Shown: positions 27,186-36,124 of the stretch, piece by piece
Position numbering within the stretch: the stretch's first letter is position 1
Layout of the letters: each line of letters starts with the position of its first letter
DNA from: JAAXGI01 sp965206975
GTDB lineage: Bacteria; Gemmatimonadota; Gemmatimonadetes; Longimicrobiales; Gaopeijiaceae
Length of the DNA: 64,000 bases
Direction of reading: 5' to 3'
NCBI GenBank assembly: GCA_965206975.1
Contig: OZ242253.1
Span: 744,001 to 808,000, forward strand
Position numbers and translations under genes: made by a program
Notes under the pieces: model-generated
Database searches by the model: none
Seen by the model: the letters and a program-made list of their open reading frames with translations, nothing else
Told to the model about the DNA's origin: nothing

Positions 27186-28781
27186 CTTCTATGGGGCTGG
27201 CGGTCAAGACGCACGTTCCCCACACGCCGTCGGCTCATTTTTTGACCGCCGGCGTCCGCATGGTTTGGATTGCCCGGTCGACGACTCAGGGTGGGGAGGG
27301 GTGCGCTCGCAGGGTCCGCATCGCAGTCCGGAAGACGTTTACAGCCGTCGCGTTCTCCGCTCTGGAGCGGGAACCATCCTTCTATCTGGGACTCTGTGGC
27401 CCATCGCTTCGTTCGGCTCTCCAGGGGTGCATAGCCTTTGATTGGGGGCTTGGGCTCTCTGCCCCGGCCCACGGTGTGTATGGATGCTGTCCCCTGTAAC
27501 CGGTTCGCTTCCGTTTCGTCGGACCCCATGTTGTGACCGCTTTCGACCCCACGCTCGCCGATCCCGGCCTGGTTTACTTCGTCGCTTCCAGTGCTTCCAG
27601 TCTCTTGGGGTCGTACGCTTCGCCCGTGCGCCACACCGCTAGCACGATCGAGGCGAGCGGACGCGCGATCGTCAGCTTCGCCAGATTCGGCTTCGTGCCC
27701 CCCTCCAGGAGTCGCTCGTAGTGGCGGTACAAGGGTTCGTTCTCGGCCCGACCGATCACCGTCGTCGCCGCGCCCTTGAACACACGCTTCAGCGTGTGGT
27801 TGAAGTTCCGGTTCAGCCCCCGCGTCTGCTGTACCGCTTCCCTTACCCATCGCCCACCCGGACCCCGCACCCAGTCCGACGAGCTCCGCATCACCACGCC
27901 CAGTCCGCAGTACGCCCAGAATCTGCTCCGGCTCTGGAACCGGTACGGCGTCACCACCACCGGCAGGAGCTCCGCCGTCCGGATCGGACCCAGACCCGGG
28001 CACGTCTTCAGCACATGCCACTCTCGATGCTTGCGTGCTTCCGCCAGCAACGCCTTCTCGGCCTTCGCCCTCAATGCCACGAGTGCGTCGTGCTCCTCGT
28101 ACAGCAACCCGGCCGTCGCCCTGCCCGCTTCCGGCAGCCTGGCCAACCACTCCTCCCGCTCGCGCTTCGAGTAGACCGAGCGTCCCGCGCCGTAGGCCAA
28201 TCCTCTCGAGCGCAGCACGCTCTTGAGCCGGTTCTTCACCCGCACCGTGTCGCCGACCAGGAACTCGTAGCTCTTCGCCCGTTCTCCCCCAGCTGCCTGA
28301 ACTGGCCCCGGTTCTTGTAGACCCTCGTCTCCAGTGATCCGATCCGCAGCTTCTCCGCCAGGGCAAAGGCGTCCAGCTTGTCGGTCTTCGGGCCCCGGCT
28401 CTTGCCGACCCCCGCCACCGTCAGCTCCTCCACGTGCGGCTCCAGCACCTCGTACAGCCACCCCGACAGCGTCCCTTCTTCCAGGCACAAGTGCCGGTTC
28501 CTCGGAATCCCTCGCAGCACCTCGATCAGCGCCCGCGCGTTCGTCTCCACCACCTGCGAGCCCAAACGCTTTCCGCTGGATCCTACGATCCCCAGCGTGC
28601 AGCTCGACGCGTGTGCGTCGAGTCCGATATATCTCTCCATCGGCGTTCTCCTCTTGGATAGGTGGGTTGCTTCCTAGCGCGAACAATGATGAACGCGCAC
28701 CCGTTCCCCGAGGAGAACGCCTCTTCGCCTTCGGGCTGCTTAGCTGCTGATCGGTACCGGACGACATGCCCCTATGATGCC
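27186..28781 (-). mobile_element. IS110-type element, copy C (inverted relative to copy D)
   Basis: 1596 bp, defined by comparison with copy D: on the minus strand the two share GGCATCATAGGGGCATG at the left end and CCCCATAGAAG at the right end, and diverge outside. A non-coding 3' part of about 388 bp is conserved between them. It interrupts the 5' side of an IS3-family orfB. C and D form a 1.6-kb inverted pair 2.2 kb apart. Confidence 0.8.
27574..28640 (-). pseudogene. IS110-family transposase, copy C, 2-nt frameshift
   Basis: ATG at 28640. The first frame reads MERYIGLDAHASSCTLGIVG, GVGKSRGPKTDKLDAFALAE and GQFRQLGE; at about 28285-28290 GGGGGAGAACGG (GGGGGAACGG in copy D) adds two bases, and the sense continues in another frame with RAKSYEFLVGDTVRVKNRLK, TCPGLGPIRTAELLPVVVTP, FWAYCGLGVVMRSSSDWVRG and ends at 27574. 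Apart from this change it is nearly identical to copy D, so the inactivation is recent. Confidence 0.88.
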
Positions 28782-29120
28782 TCTTGACAGGTCAATCCAT
28801 ATCAGGCCGAGAGGGATCCGTGTGGGCAAGAACCGCGTGCTGAGGCTGATGCGGGAGCACGGGCTGCTGGCGCCGGTGCGCCGCGGGCATCCACGAGGAG
28901 ACCGGAGCCACAGCGGCCGGATCACGACGGATGCGCCCAACGAGCTGTGGGGCACCGATGCGACACGGTTCTACACGAAGGCGGACGGCTGGTGCTGGTT
29001 CTTCGTGGCCCTCGATCACTGCGTCGGCGACGTCGTGGGATGGCATGTGGCCAGGAAGGGAGACCGCTGGGCAGCCCTCGAGCCAGTCCGCCAGGGCGTG
29101 CGGACCCACATGGCCGTCTA
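28782..29120 (+). pseudogene. IS3-family transposase OrfB, piece 1
   Basis: Reads RGIRVGKNRVLRLMREHGLL, ITTDAPNELWGTDATRFYTK (first catalytic Asp), WFFVALDHCVGDVVGWHVAR and VRQGVRTHMAV. This is the N-terminal part of an IS3 integrase core. Its 5' side is cut by IS110 copy C, and 3' it stops exactly at the left end of IS1111-type element E, with two bases of the next codon left over. It continues in frame at 30499. Confidence 0.85.
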
Positions 29121-29131
29121 TGGACGCCCCC

Positions 29132-29395
29132 GATAACGCAAGCATTTCTTCGAACGGCTGGATGCATGTGGTCAGGTGCTGTCGTCTATCCGGCCTGTTG
29201 GTGCAGCCTGTGGTGTCCGAGGCTGCTGGCCCATATGGAGATACGCGGACCGGGTCCAAATCGGCCTCGCAGGCTTGAAAGCCTTCACACATACCCTGGT
29301 TTTCCCGATCCCGTCTCATTGACCGTTTGCCCCTACCCGTTCGTCGTCCTGCCCACATCTCCCGACAAGCTTCTCCACCCGTTTGCCGTCCGCTG
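29132..29395 (-). ncRNA. Candidate bridge-RNA region of element E
   Basis: The non-coding segment downstream of the transposase shares well-kept blocks with the matching part of element F (for example GGTCAGGTGCTGTCG / GGTCAGGTACTGTCG, and a pyrimidine-rich TTTTCCCGATCCCGTCT / TTTTCCCAATCCCGTCT block) with divergent stretches between them. IS1111 elements are known to encode their guide RNA downstream of the gene. The RNA itself is inferred; I see no promoter I can defend. Confidence 0.4.
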
Positions 29396-30418
29396 TCAGG
29401 CGGCGGCGTGAGCCCGGTAGATCTCCTTCTGCGTCGTCAGCGCCCAAACGATGCGCGCCGTCCTGTTGGCCAGCGCCACCGCGACCAGCATCCTCGGCTT
29501 GCGCGCCAACATCCTGGCCAGCCAGGGATCGGTCGTCTTGCCGTGTCGGACCGCGGAATTGACGACCGACATGGCGCCCGTGATCAAGAGTCGCCTGAGA
29601 TCGCGCTGGCCCATCTTCGATATCCTGCCCAGCCTTGGCTTGCCTCCGGTCGTGTGTTGCCGCGGCACCAGGCCGAGCCAAGCCGAGAAGTCGCGCCCGC
29701 GCCGGAAGCTCTCCATCGGTGGCGCGAAGGCCTCGAGGGCCAGCGCGGTGATCGGTCCGATTCCCGGGATCGTCATCAGCCGCGCCGTCTCTTCGTCCTG
29801 CCGTGCGCACGCCCGGAGCTTCCTGTCCAGTCCGTCGATCTTCTCATCGAGCTCATCGATCCGCTCGAGCAGTAGCCTGCCCAGCTCGAGGACCGGCTCC
29901 GGCAGGGGGGAGTCCGGATCCTCAAGCACCCCGGTCAGCCGCCTGAGCTGGGCGGTGCCCTGCGGAGCCACGACGCCGAACTCCGCCAGGTGACCCCGAA
30001 GCGCATTGATCGACTGGGTCCGCTGACGCACCAGAAGGTCTCGCGTGCGAAAGAGCATCCCCCGCGCCTGCTGCTCTTCTGTCTTGACCGCCACGAAGTG
30101 CATGGTCGGACGCTGCGCCGCTTCCGAGATCGCCTCCGCGTCGGCCGCGTCATTCTTGTGCCTCTTGACGAACGGCTTCACGTAGATCGGCGGAACCAGC
30201 CTCACCTCGTGGCCGAGCGTCATGATCTCCCGGCCCCAGTAGTGCGCACTGCCACAGGCCTCCATCGCCACCACACAACGGGGCTGCGAGGCGAGAAAAC
30301 TCAGCACCTTCCCCCGGCTCAGCCTCTTCCGGTACGCCACCGACCCGTCCGCTCTCGCCCCGTGTAGATGAAAGCTCTGCTTTGCCAGATCGATCCCGAT
30401 GATGCTAACCTCTTCCAT
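29396..30418 (-). CDS. IS1111-type transposase (IS110 family), element E
   Basis: 340 aa. RuvC-like N-terminus (EVSIIGIDLAKQSFHLHGAR), VVAMEACGSAHYWGREI, VRLVPPIYVKPFVKRHKNDA with the catalytic acid pair in DAADAEAI, and the C-terminal transposase_20 domain (MTIPGIGPITALALEAFAPP, FRRGRDFSAWLGLVPRQHTT, GGKPRLGRISKMGQRDLRR). Complete and probably active. About 65% similar to the transposase of element F. Confidence 0.92.
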   Translation of the reverse strand: MEEVSIIGIDLAKQSFHLHGARADGSVAYRKRLSRGKVLSFLASQPRCVVAMEACGSAHYWGREIMTLGHEVRLVPPIYVKPFVKRHKNDAADAEAISEAAQRPTMHFVAVKTEEQQARGMLFRTRDLLVRQRTQSINALRGHLAEFGVVAPQGTAQLRRLTGVLEDPDSPLPEPVLELGRLLLERIDELDEKIDGLDRKLRACARQDEETARLMTIPGIGPITALALEAFAPPMESFRRGRDFSAWLGLVPRQHTTGGKPRLGRISKMGQRDLRRLLITGAMSVVNSAVRHGKTTDPWLARMLARKPRMLVAVALANRTARIVWALTTQKEIYRAHAAA

Positions 30419-30498
30419 TGGATGCCTCCTCCCTCAGATGGTCAGAAGTGCTCAGCGCCATCTTGGCACATTGCGATGCCGTCGGGAGGGGGCGTCCA

Positions 30499-30585
30499 CT
30501 CCATCGGCTACGCGCCCAGGATCGCGCTCGGACTCGGGCTACGCCATGACTGGGGTCCGCAGTACACGGCCCATCAGTTCCTATG
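30499..30585 (+). pseudogene. IS3-family transposase OrfB, piece 2 (87 bp)
   Basis: An 87-bp island between elements E and F encoding IALGLGLRHDWGPQYTAHQF, the block around the second catalytic Asp of IS3 integrases (RHDxGxQYT). It begins with one base that completes a Tyr codon left by piece 1 and ends with TG, completed to TGC by the first base of piece 3. Confidence 0.85.
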
Positions 30586-30596
30586 TGGACGCCCCC

Positions 30597-30937
30597 CCGG
30601 TTGGCAAGCCTGACTTCGAACGCAGGTCGGTGGAATGGAGGTCAGGTACTGTCGCATGTCCGGCCTCTTGATGCAGCTCCAACTGGCCGCGGGCCCGTAT
30701 GGTGTTCGTGAGATTGGTTTCAAATCGAAGGCGCGGGCTCTATGGCCCTGGAACTGATCCTGATTTTCCCAATCCCGTCTTGCCGACCGTTTTCCCCTAC
30801 TTTGTTCGCCGTCCTGCCTGCACTCTCCAGTTGGGACCTCCGTGACTTACACCCACTCGGGCATTGGAGCCATCAAGCCCCCGGCAATTCCGCTTCTCGC
30901 TGCTCCTGGTTTCGGTCTATCCGAGGTAGGATCAAAG
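30597..30937 (-). ncRNA. Candidate bridge-RNA region of element F, interrupted
   Basis: Left non-coding part of element F, with the blocks shared with element E described at 29132-29395. It is cut on its right side by IS110 copy D, so element F may have lost its guide RNA. Confidence 0.35.
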
Positions 30938-31089
30938 GCATCATAGGGGCATGGCGACCGCTACCGGTACCGATCAGCAGCGAAGCAGCCCGAAGACGAA
31001 GAGGCGTTCTCCTCCGGGAGCGGGTGCGCGTTCATCATTATTCGCGCAAGCAAGCAACCCAACCCGTCCTACCCAAGAGGAGGATGCCC

Positions 31090-32145
31090 ATGGAGAGGTA
31101 TATCGGACTCGACGCACACGCGTCGAGCTGCACGCTGGGGATTGTAGGCCCCAGCGGCAAGCGTTTGGGCTCGCAGGTGGTGGAGACGAACGCGCGGGCG
31201 CTGATCGAGGTGCTGCGAGGGATTCCGAGGAACCGGCACTTGTGCCTGGAAGAAGGGACGCTGTCGGGGTGGCTGTACGAGGTGCTGAAGCCGCACGTGG
31301 AGGAGCTGACGGTGGCGGGGGTCGGCAAGAGCCGGGGCCCGAAGACCGACAAGCTGGACGCCTTTGCCCTGGCGGAGAAGCTGCGGATCGGATCACTGGA
31401 GACGAGGGTCTACAAGAACCGGGGCCAGTTCAGGCGGCTGGGGGAACGGGCGAAGAGCTACGACTTCCTGGTCGGCGACACGGTGCGGGTGAAGAACCGG
31501 CTCAAGAGCGTGCTGCGCTCGAGAGGAGTGGCCTACGGCGCGGGGCGCTCGGTCTACTTGAAGGGCGAGCGGGAGGAGTGGTTGGCCAGGCTGCCGGAAG
31601 CGGGCAGGGCGACGGCCGGGTTGCTGTACGAGGAGCACGACGCACTCGTGGCGTTGAGGGCGAGGGCCGAGAAGGCGTTGCTGGCGGAAGCACGCAAGCA
31701 TCGAGAGTGGCATGTGCTGAAGACGTGCCCGGGTCTGGGTCCGATCCGGACGGCGGAGCTCCTGCCGGTGGTGGTGACGCCGTACCGGTTCCAGAGCCGG
31801 AGCAGGTTCTGGGCGTACTGCGGACTGGGCGTGGTGATGCGGAGCTCGTCGGACTGGGTGCGGGGTCCGGGTGGGCGGTGGGTAAGGGAAGCGGTACAGC
31901 AGACGCGGGGGCTGAACCGGAACTTCAACCACACGCTGAAGCGTGTGTTCAAGGGCGCGGCGACGACGGTGATCGGTCGGGCCGAGGACGAGCCCTTGTA
32001 CCGCCACTACGAGCGACTCCTGGAGGGGGGCACGAAGCCGAATCTGGCGAAGCTGACGATCGCGCGTCCGCTCGCCTCGATCGTGCTAGCGGTGTGGCGC
32101 ACGGGCGAAGCGTACGACCCCAAGAGACTGGAAGCGACGGAGTAA
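31090..32145 (+). CDS. IS110-family transposase, copy D
   Basis: 351 aa from the ATG at 31090 (GAGGAG seven bases upstream). RuvC-like domain MERYIGLDAHASSCTLGIVG, CLEEGTLSGWLYEVL, GVGKSRGPKTDKLDAFALAE; C-terminal transposase_20 domain with TCPGLGPIRTAELLPVVVTP, FWAYCGLGVVMRSSSDWV and NRNFNHTLKRVFKGAATTVI. Lacks the canonical YEAG and KTDRRD wording of copies A and B, so it belongs to another IS110 branch. The reading frame is complete, and it is the likely source of copy C. Confidence 0.9.
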   Translation: MERYIGLDAHASSCTLGIVGPSGKRLGSQVVETNARALIEVLRGIPRNRHLCLEEGTLSGWLYEVLKPHVEELTVAGVGKSRGPKTDKLDAFALAEKLRIGSLETRVYKNRGQFRRLGERAKSYDFLVGDTVRVKNRLKSVLRSRGVAYGAGRSVYLKGEREEWLARLPEAGRATAGLLYEEHDALVALRARAEKALLAEARKHREWHVLKTCPGLGPIRTAELLPVVVTPYRFQSRSRFWAYCGLGVVMRSSSDWVRGPGGRWVREAVQQTRGLNRNFNHTLKRVFKGAATTVIGRAEDEPLYRHYERLLEGGTKPNLAKLTIARPLASIVLAVWRTGEAYDPKRLEATE

Positions 32146-32533
32146 ACCGGCCTGGGATCGGCGAGCGTGGGGTCGAAAGCGGTCACAACATGGGGTCCGA
32201 CGAAACGGAAGCGAACCGGTTACAGGGGACAGCATCCATACACACCGTGGGCCGGGGCAGAGAGCCCAAGCCCCCAATCAAAGGCTATGCACCCCTGGAG
32301 AGCCGAACGAAGCGATGGGCCACAGAGTCCCAGATAGAAGGATGGTTCCCGCTCCAGAGCGGAGAACGCGACGGCTGTAAACGTCTTCCGGACTGCGATG
32401 CGGACCCTGCGAGCGCACCCCTCCCCACCCTGAGTCGTCGACCGGGCAATCCAAACCATGCGGACGCCGGCGGTCAAAAAATGAGCCGACGGCGTGGGGG
32501 GAACGTGCGTCTTGACCGCCAGCCCCATAGAAG
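32146..32533 (+). other. Conserved 388-bp non-coding 3' part of IS110 copy D
   Basis: No gene; nearly identical to 27186-27573 in copy C. It contains GC-rich inverted segments (GGGCCGGGGC / GAGAGCCC region near 32249-32275). Such a long conserved tail after the transposase suggests a structured RNA or a recombination end rather than filler. Confidence 0.45.
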
Positions 32534-33881
32534 AGTGTGTAAAAAGAGAGGCGACGCACCTTTCGGCTGAGGATTAAACCAGCGAGCCCGGGTGGACAGC
32601 CCGGGGAAAGGAACGTCGCCTCATGAGAGAGGATATGGCGGGACGGGAGTGTGCGTCCAGCAGGCGGATGTGGGAGGTGCTGGAGGGGATGGTGCGGGAG
32701 AAGGCGCAGGAGTTCATCCAGGGCATCCTGGAGGAGGAGGTCACGGATCTGCTGGGTCGGGAGAAGTCGGAGCGGCGGGCGGGGATCGATAGGCCGGAGG
32801 GCTACCGCAACGGATACGGCAAGCCGAGGCGGCTGGCGATGAGCTCGGGAACGATCACGCTCCGGCGTCCCCGGGTTCGCGGAGTGGAGGAGCGATTCCA
32901 GAGCCGGGTGCTGCCGTTGTTCGCGAGGCGGACGAAGGAGGTGGGCGCTCTATTGCCGGAGCTGTATCTGCACGGTCTGGCTGAGGGAGACTTCGAGCTG
33001 GCGATGCGGGGACTGCTGGGGGAGGGGGCACCGTTGTCGAAGTCATCGATCCGGCGGCTGCGGGCGGGGTGGGCAGCGGAGTTCGAGGCCTGGTCGAAGC
33101 GTTCGCTGGCCGATCGAGAGGTCGTCTACGTGTGGGCGGACGGGATCTACGTGAAGGCTGGGCTGGAGCGGGACAAGGCCGCGCTGCTGGTGGTGCTGGG
33201 CACGATGCGAGACGGGACGAAGGAGGTGTTGGCGCTGAGACCGGGCTACCGAGAGTCGGTCGAGTCGTGGTCTGAGGTGTTACGGGAGCTGAAGGCACGC
33301 GGCATCGAGGCGCCGAAGCTTCTGATGGCGGACGGCAACGCGGCGATCTGGGGGGCGGTGAGGCAGGTATGGCCTGAGGCCGGTGAGCAGCGGTGCTGGA
33401 ACCACAAGATGAGGAACGTGCTGGACCGACTCCCTCAGCGCGAGCAGAGCGAGGCGAAGGATCTGCTCAGGGTTGTGGTCTATGCACCGAGCCGGGCCCA
33501 GGCCGCGAAGGCCCGTCAGGCGTTCGAGAAGCGCTACGGGCCGTGGTATCCGAAAGCGGTGGACGTGCTCGAGGACGACTGGGAGCGGATGGTCAGCTTC
33601 TACGACTTCCCCGAGGCCCACTGGAAGCATCTGCGCACGACGAACGTGGTCGAGAGCCCGTTCGCCGCGGTACGGCTCAGGACCAGCGCGGCGAAGCGGT
33701 TCAAGAAGGTCGAGAGCGCCACGGCCCTGATCTGGAAGCTCCTGACCGTGGCCGAGAAGCGCTTCAGAAGGCTCGACGCTCCCCACCTGCTCAGCGATGT
33801 GTTTGAAGGAAGAAAGTTCGAAGACGGAAAGCCCGTCTCAACCCAACAGCGGAAGGCTGCCGCCTGACACGTTTACACACT
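32534..33881 (+). mobile_element. IS256-family element 2
   Basis: 1348 bp. Ends AGTGTGTAAAAAG (left) and TTTACACACT (right) are inverted repeats. No 8-9 bp target duplication is visible: the left neighbour is the end of IS110 copy D and the right neighbour is element F. A later event (such as insertion of copy D at its edge) probably removed one copy. Confidence 0.82.
32623..33867 (+). CDS. IS256-family (mutator) transposase
   Basis: 414 aa, intact. Motifs: LLGREKSERRAGIDRPEGYR, GTITLRRPRVRGVEERFQSR, YVWADGIYVKAGLERDKAAL (first Asp), LMADGNAAIWGAV (second Asp), QRCWNHKMRNVLDRLP, then TTNVVESPFAAVRLRTSAAK with the catalytic Glu. Ordinary length for the family. Unlike the copy at 7611-8914 it has no break and belongs to a different subgroup. 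Confidence 0.93.
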   Translation: MREDMAGRECASSRRMWEVLEGMVREKAQEFIQGILEEEVTDLLGREKSERRAGIDRPEGYRNGYGKPRRLAMSSGTITLRRPRVRGVEERFQSRVLPLFARRTKEVGALLPELYLHGLAEGDFELAMRGLLGEGAPLSKSSIRRLRAGWAAEFEAWSKRSLADREVVYVWADGIYVKAGLERDKAALLVVLGTMRDGTKEVLALRPGYRESVESWSEVLRELKARGIEAPKLLMADGNAAIWGAVRQVWPEAGEQRCWNHKMRNVLDRLPQREQSEAKDLLRVVVYAPSRAQAAKARQAFEKRYGPWYPKAVDVLEDDWERMVSFYDFPEAHWKHLRTTNVVESPFAAVRLRTSAAKRFKKVESATALIWKLLTVAEKRFRRLDAPHLLSDVFEGRKFEDGKPVSTQQRKAAA

Positions 33882-33939
33882 TATTGACCCGACCTCGTCT
33901 ATCCGACGCTCCGTGTCTCTACCGATCTCCGTCTCAACG

Positions 33940-34980
33940 CTATCCGGCAACGGTGCCCATCAGTTCCGGCGCGTGGTAGTTCTCCTCTTTCATCGTCAGT
34001 GCCCAGACGATGCGCGCCATCTTGTTGGCCAATTCCACCGCGACCAGCTTCTTCGGTTTCTCCGCCAGCATCCGGCGAAGCCAGGGATCGGTAATCGTCC
34101 TGCGTCTCGAGGCGTTCCTGATGACCGACATCGCCCCCAGGACCAGGAGTCTTCTGAGGTCGCGCTGCCCCATCTTGGTGATTCGTCCGAGCCGTTGCCT
34201 GCCTCCCGTCGATGATTCACGCGGTGTCAGCCCGATCCACGCTGAGAAGTCGCGTGCCCGCCGGAAGCTCTCCATCGGCGGCGCGAAGGCATGCACCGCC
34301 ATCGCCGTGAGCTCTCCCACCCCCGGGATCGTCATCAAACGCTTCAACTCCTCCTCTTCCCTCACGATGCGACGGATCTCCTTGTCCATCTCCTCGACTT
34401 GCGAGGAGAGCACCTCGATCTGCTCGAACAGGCGGTGTACAGCGGAAACTGCCGGCGCCGGGAGAATGTCCTCATTCTCGGTGAGCGCCTCCCACAGCTC
34501 CTGTACACTGGGAACGCCGAGCGGAGCGACGAGCCCGAATTCCGCGAGGTGACCCCGCAAGGCATTGATGGTCTGCGTCCGCTGGCGCACCAGAAGTTCC
34601 CGGCTCCGAAACATCACCGAGCACGCCTGGACCTCCTCCGCCTTTACAGCCACGAACCGCGTCGTCGGCCGCTGCGCCGCCTCGACGATCGCTTCCGCGT
34701 CGTTCGCGTCGTTTTTCTGCCTCTTCACGAAGGGCTTCACGTACACCGGGGGAATCAAGCGGACCTCGTGTCCGAGCTCCTGGAGCTTGCGGCCCCAGTG
34801 GTGAGCTCCACCGCAGGCTTCCATGACGATCCGGCAAATGGGCTGCCTGGCAAGAAACGCGAGCAGAGTCCCCCGCGTGAGCCTCTTGCGTAGCACGGGC
34901 TCACCACTTGCCGTCGCTCCGTGCAGATGAAAGCAGCTCTTCGAGATGTCGATGCCTATGATGCCGACCACCTTGTCCAT
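33940..34980 (-). CDS. IS1111-type transposase (IS110 family), element F
   Basis: 346 aa from the ATG at 34980, behind GGGGAGGATCC. RuvC-like domain VVGIIGIDISKSCFHLHGAT, IVMEACGGAHHWGRKL, IPPVYVKPFVKRQKNDANDA; C-terminal domain with MTIPGVGELTAMAVHAFAPP, FRRARDFSAWIGLTPRESST, GGRQRLGRITKMGQRDLRR. Complete, although its element is split by other insertions, so it can only act in trans on intact relatives such as element E. Confidence 0.92.
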   Translation of the reverse strand: MDKVVGIIGIDISKSCFHLHGATASGEPVLRKRLTRGTLLAFLARQPICRIVMEACGGAHHWGRKLQELGHEVRLIPPVYVKPFVKRQKNDANDAEAIVEAAQRPTTRFVAVKAEEVQACSVMFRSRELLVRQRTQTINALRGHLAEFGLVAPLGVPSVQELWEALTENEDILPAPAVSAVHRLFEQIEVLSSQVEEMDKEIRRIVREEEELKRLMTIPGVGELTAMAVHAFAPPMESFRRARDFSAWIGLTPRESSTGGRQRLGRITKMGQRDLRRLLVLGAMSVIRNASRRRTITDPWLRRMLAEKPKKLVAVELANKMARIVWALTMKEENYHAPELMGTVAG

Positions 34981-35067
34981 GGATCCTCCCCTCTCGTGTC
35001 CTGAACGCACCCCGTGTGCGTTCTTCTGACCCGGCAGACTCTGGCGCCGGGGGTAGGGGGGCGTCCA

Positions 35068-35332
35068 CACTATCGAGGGCGAGCTCCGATGGTTCGGGAT
35101 CCGTTCGACCGCCGCCTATGTGGGGGAGCCGGAGTGCAACGGTGTCGCGGAGCGCTTCATCCGCACGCTCAAAGAGGAGTGTCTGTACCTCCACGACTTC
35201 GAGAGCCTTGAGGAGGCCAGACACGAGATCGGCCAGTTCATCGAATGCTACAACCACGGGTGGCTCTTAGAGCGGCACGGCTACCGGACCCCGGTCCAGG
35301 CCCGCAAGCAGCTCACCCGTAAGGCGGCATGA
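35068..35332 (+). pseudogene. IS3-family transposase OrfB, piece 3
   Basis: Reads TIEGELRWFGIRSTAAYVGE, PECNGVAERFIRTLKEECLY (catalytic Glu region), RHEIGQFIECYNHGWLLERH and ends GYRTPVQARKQLTRKAA. It is the C-terminal part of the integrase core whose first two pieces lie at 28782 and 30499. All three join without a frame break. Confidence 0.87.
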
Positions 35333-35433
35333 TTAAGTCGCGCTCTTCGCTCTTGTCCAGGGAATCGGGACCGGTTCAGCACAGTGGACCCGGACGCCCG
35401 AGCCCCCAAAGGACCGGACGGCACGGGCGAGGC

Positions 35434-36102
35434 TCAGCGGAGCTCGCGCGGGAGAGCTTCCCCCTCGAGGAGGAGGTAGAGGTGCGCCTCCATCTGCTGG
35501 ATCCCCGCATCCCCGTCGAGGGACATCTCCCCGTCACCGTTCACGTCCCGGCCCCCTGCCACGTGGTACGCCAGGAGTCTCAGCTCCGCGACGAGGGGCG
35601 AGGCCCGCCGGATCGAGGGCGCCGATTCCAGGCGGCGGGCCACATCGGCCGCGCGCCTCGCCACCGCCAGGATCCCGTTCCCGATCGTCGTCACGTGTCC
35701 CGCATGGGTACGGAGGTTCTCCGAAGCGCCCTCGGCCTCGGCGGCAAGGCCGATGTGGCGAAGGACGCCCTCGACCGCGGGCACCACGCCGAAGCCGAGC
35801 CCGGGCCCCGCCCCGGCGTCCGCGGGGTCGAGGAGACGGGCAACGTGCGTGCCGTGGCGCCGCATCGCGCCGAGATCGCTCAGGTCCCCCGCCGAGAAAT
35901 TCGCGTGGAGGAGCGCGGTCCCCGCCTCCGCCGAGGCCGTCGCGGCGAGACCCTGCCCCTCGGGAGTTCCGCCGAAGGCGGTGGTCACGTGGGCGACGTG
36001 AACGTGTGCTGGGCTTGCCTCCTGCGCCGCGAGGTCCGCGCCAATCAGGACGGCGGGAAGCACCGCGGCGAGGACCGCCGGCACCCTGTCTCGGATTCTC
36101 AT
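35434..36102 (-). CDS. Exported protein of unknown function with EF-hand-like loop
   Basis: 222 aa from the ATG at 36102 (GGAGGG upstream). Signal peptide to about residue 27 (ADLAAQ), then SPAHVHVAHVTTAFGGTPEG and alpha-helical sequence with TALLHANFSAGDL and MRRHGTHVARLLDP. Near the C-terminus DVNGDGEMSLDGD looks like an EF-hand calcium loop. No family recognised. It starts 22 bases after an NHL-repeat gene, so they likely form an operon. Confidence 0.7.
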   Translation of the reverse strand: MRIRDRVPAVLAAVLPAVLIGADLAAQEASPAHVHVAHVTTAFGGTPEGQGLAATASAEAGTALLHANFSAGDLSDLGAMRRHGTHVARLLDPADAGAGPGLGFGVVPAVEGVLRHIGLAAEAEGASENLRTHAGHVTTIGNGILAVARRAADVARRLESAPSIRRASPLVAELRLLAYHVAGGRDVNGDGEMSLDGDAGIQQMEAHLYLLLEGEALPRELR

Positions 36103-36124
36103 GCGTACCCTCCCCTCTCGAAGC

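Larger units (their letters stand above)
29121..30498 (-). mobile_element. IS1111-type element E inserted in IS3 orfB
   Basis: 1378 bp with inverted ends TGGACGCCCCC (29121-29131) and GGGGGCGTCCA (30488-30498); the sub-terminal inverted repeats are typical of the IS1111 branch of the IS110 family. No target duplication. Removing it joins IS3 pieces 1 and 2 in frame. About 265 bp of non-coding DNA follows the transposase stop. Confidence 0.88.
30938..32533 (+). mobile_element. IS110-type element, copy D, intact
   Basis: About 1596 bp, the same size as copy C and nearly identical to it, in opposite orientation. Left end GGCATCATAGGGGCATG; right end CCCCATAGAAG, which abuts IS256 element 2 without a gap. 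It interrupts the non-coding part of element F. Confidence 0.8.
30586..35067 (-). mobile_element. IS1111-type element F, expanded by nested IS110 copy D and an IS256 element
   Basis: Inverted ends TGGACGCCCCCCC (from 30586) and GGGGGGCGTCCA (to 35067) match those of element E. Between the left non-coding part and the transposase (33940-34980) sit IS110 copy D (30938-32533) and IS256 element 2 (32534-33881); without them F is about 1.5 kb, close to E. Removing F joins IS3 pieces 2 and 3 in frame. Confidence 0.82.
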
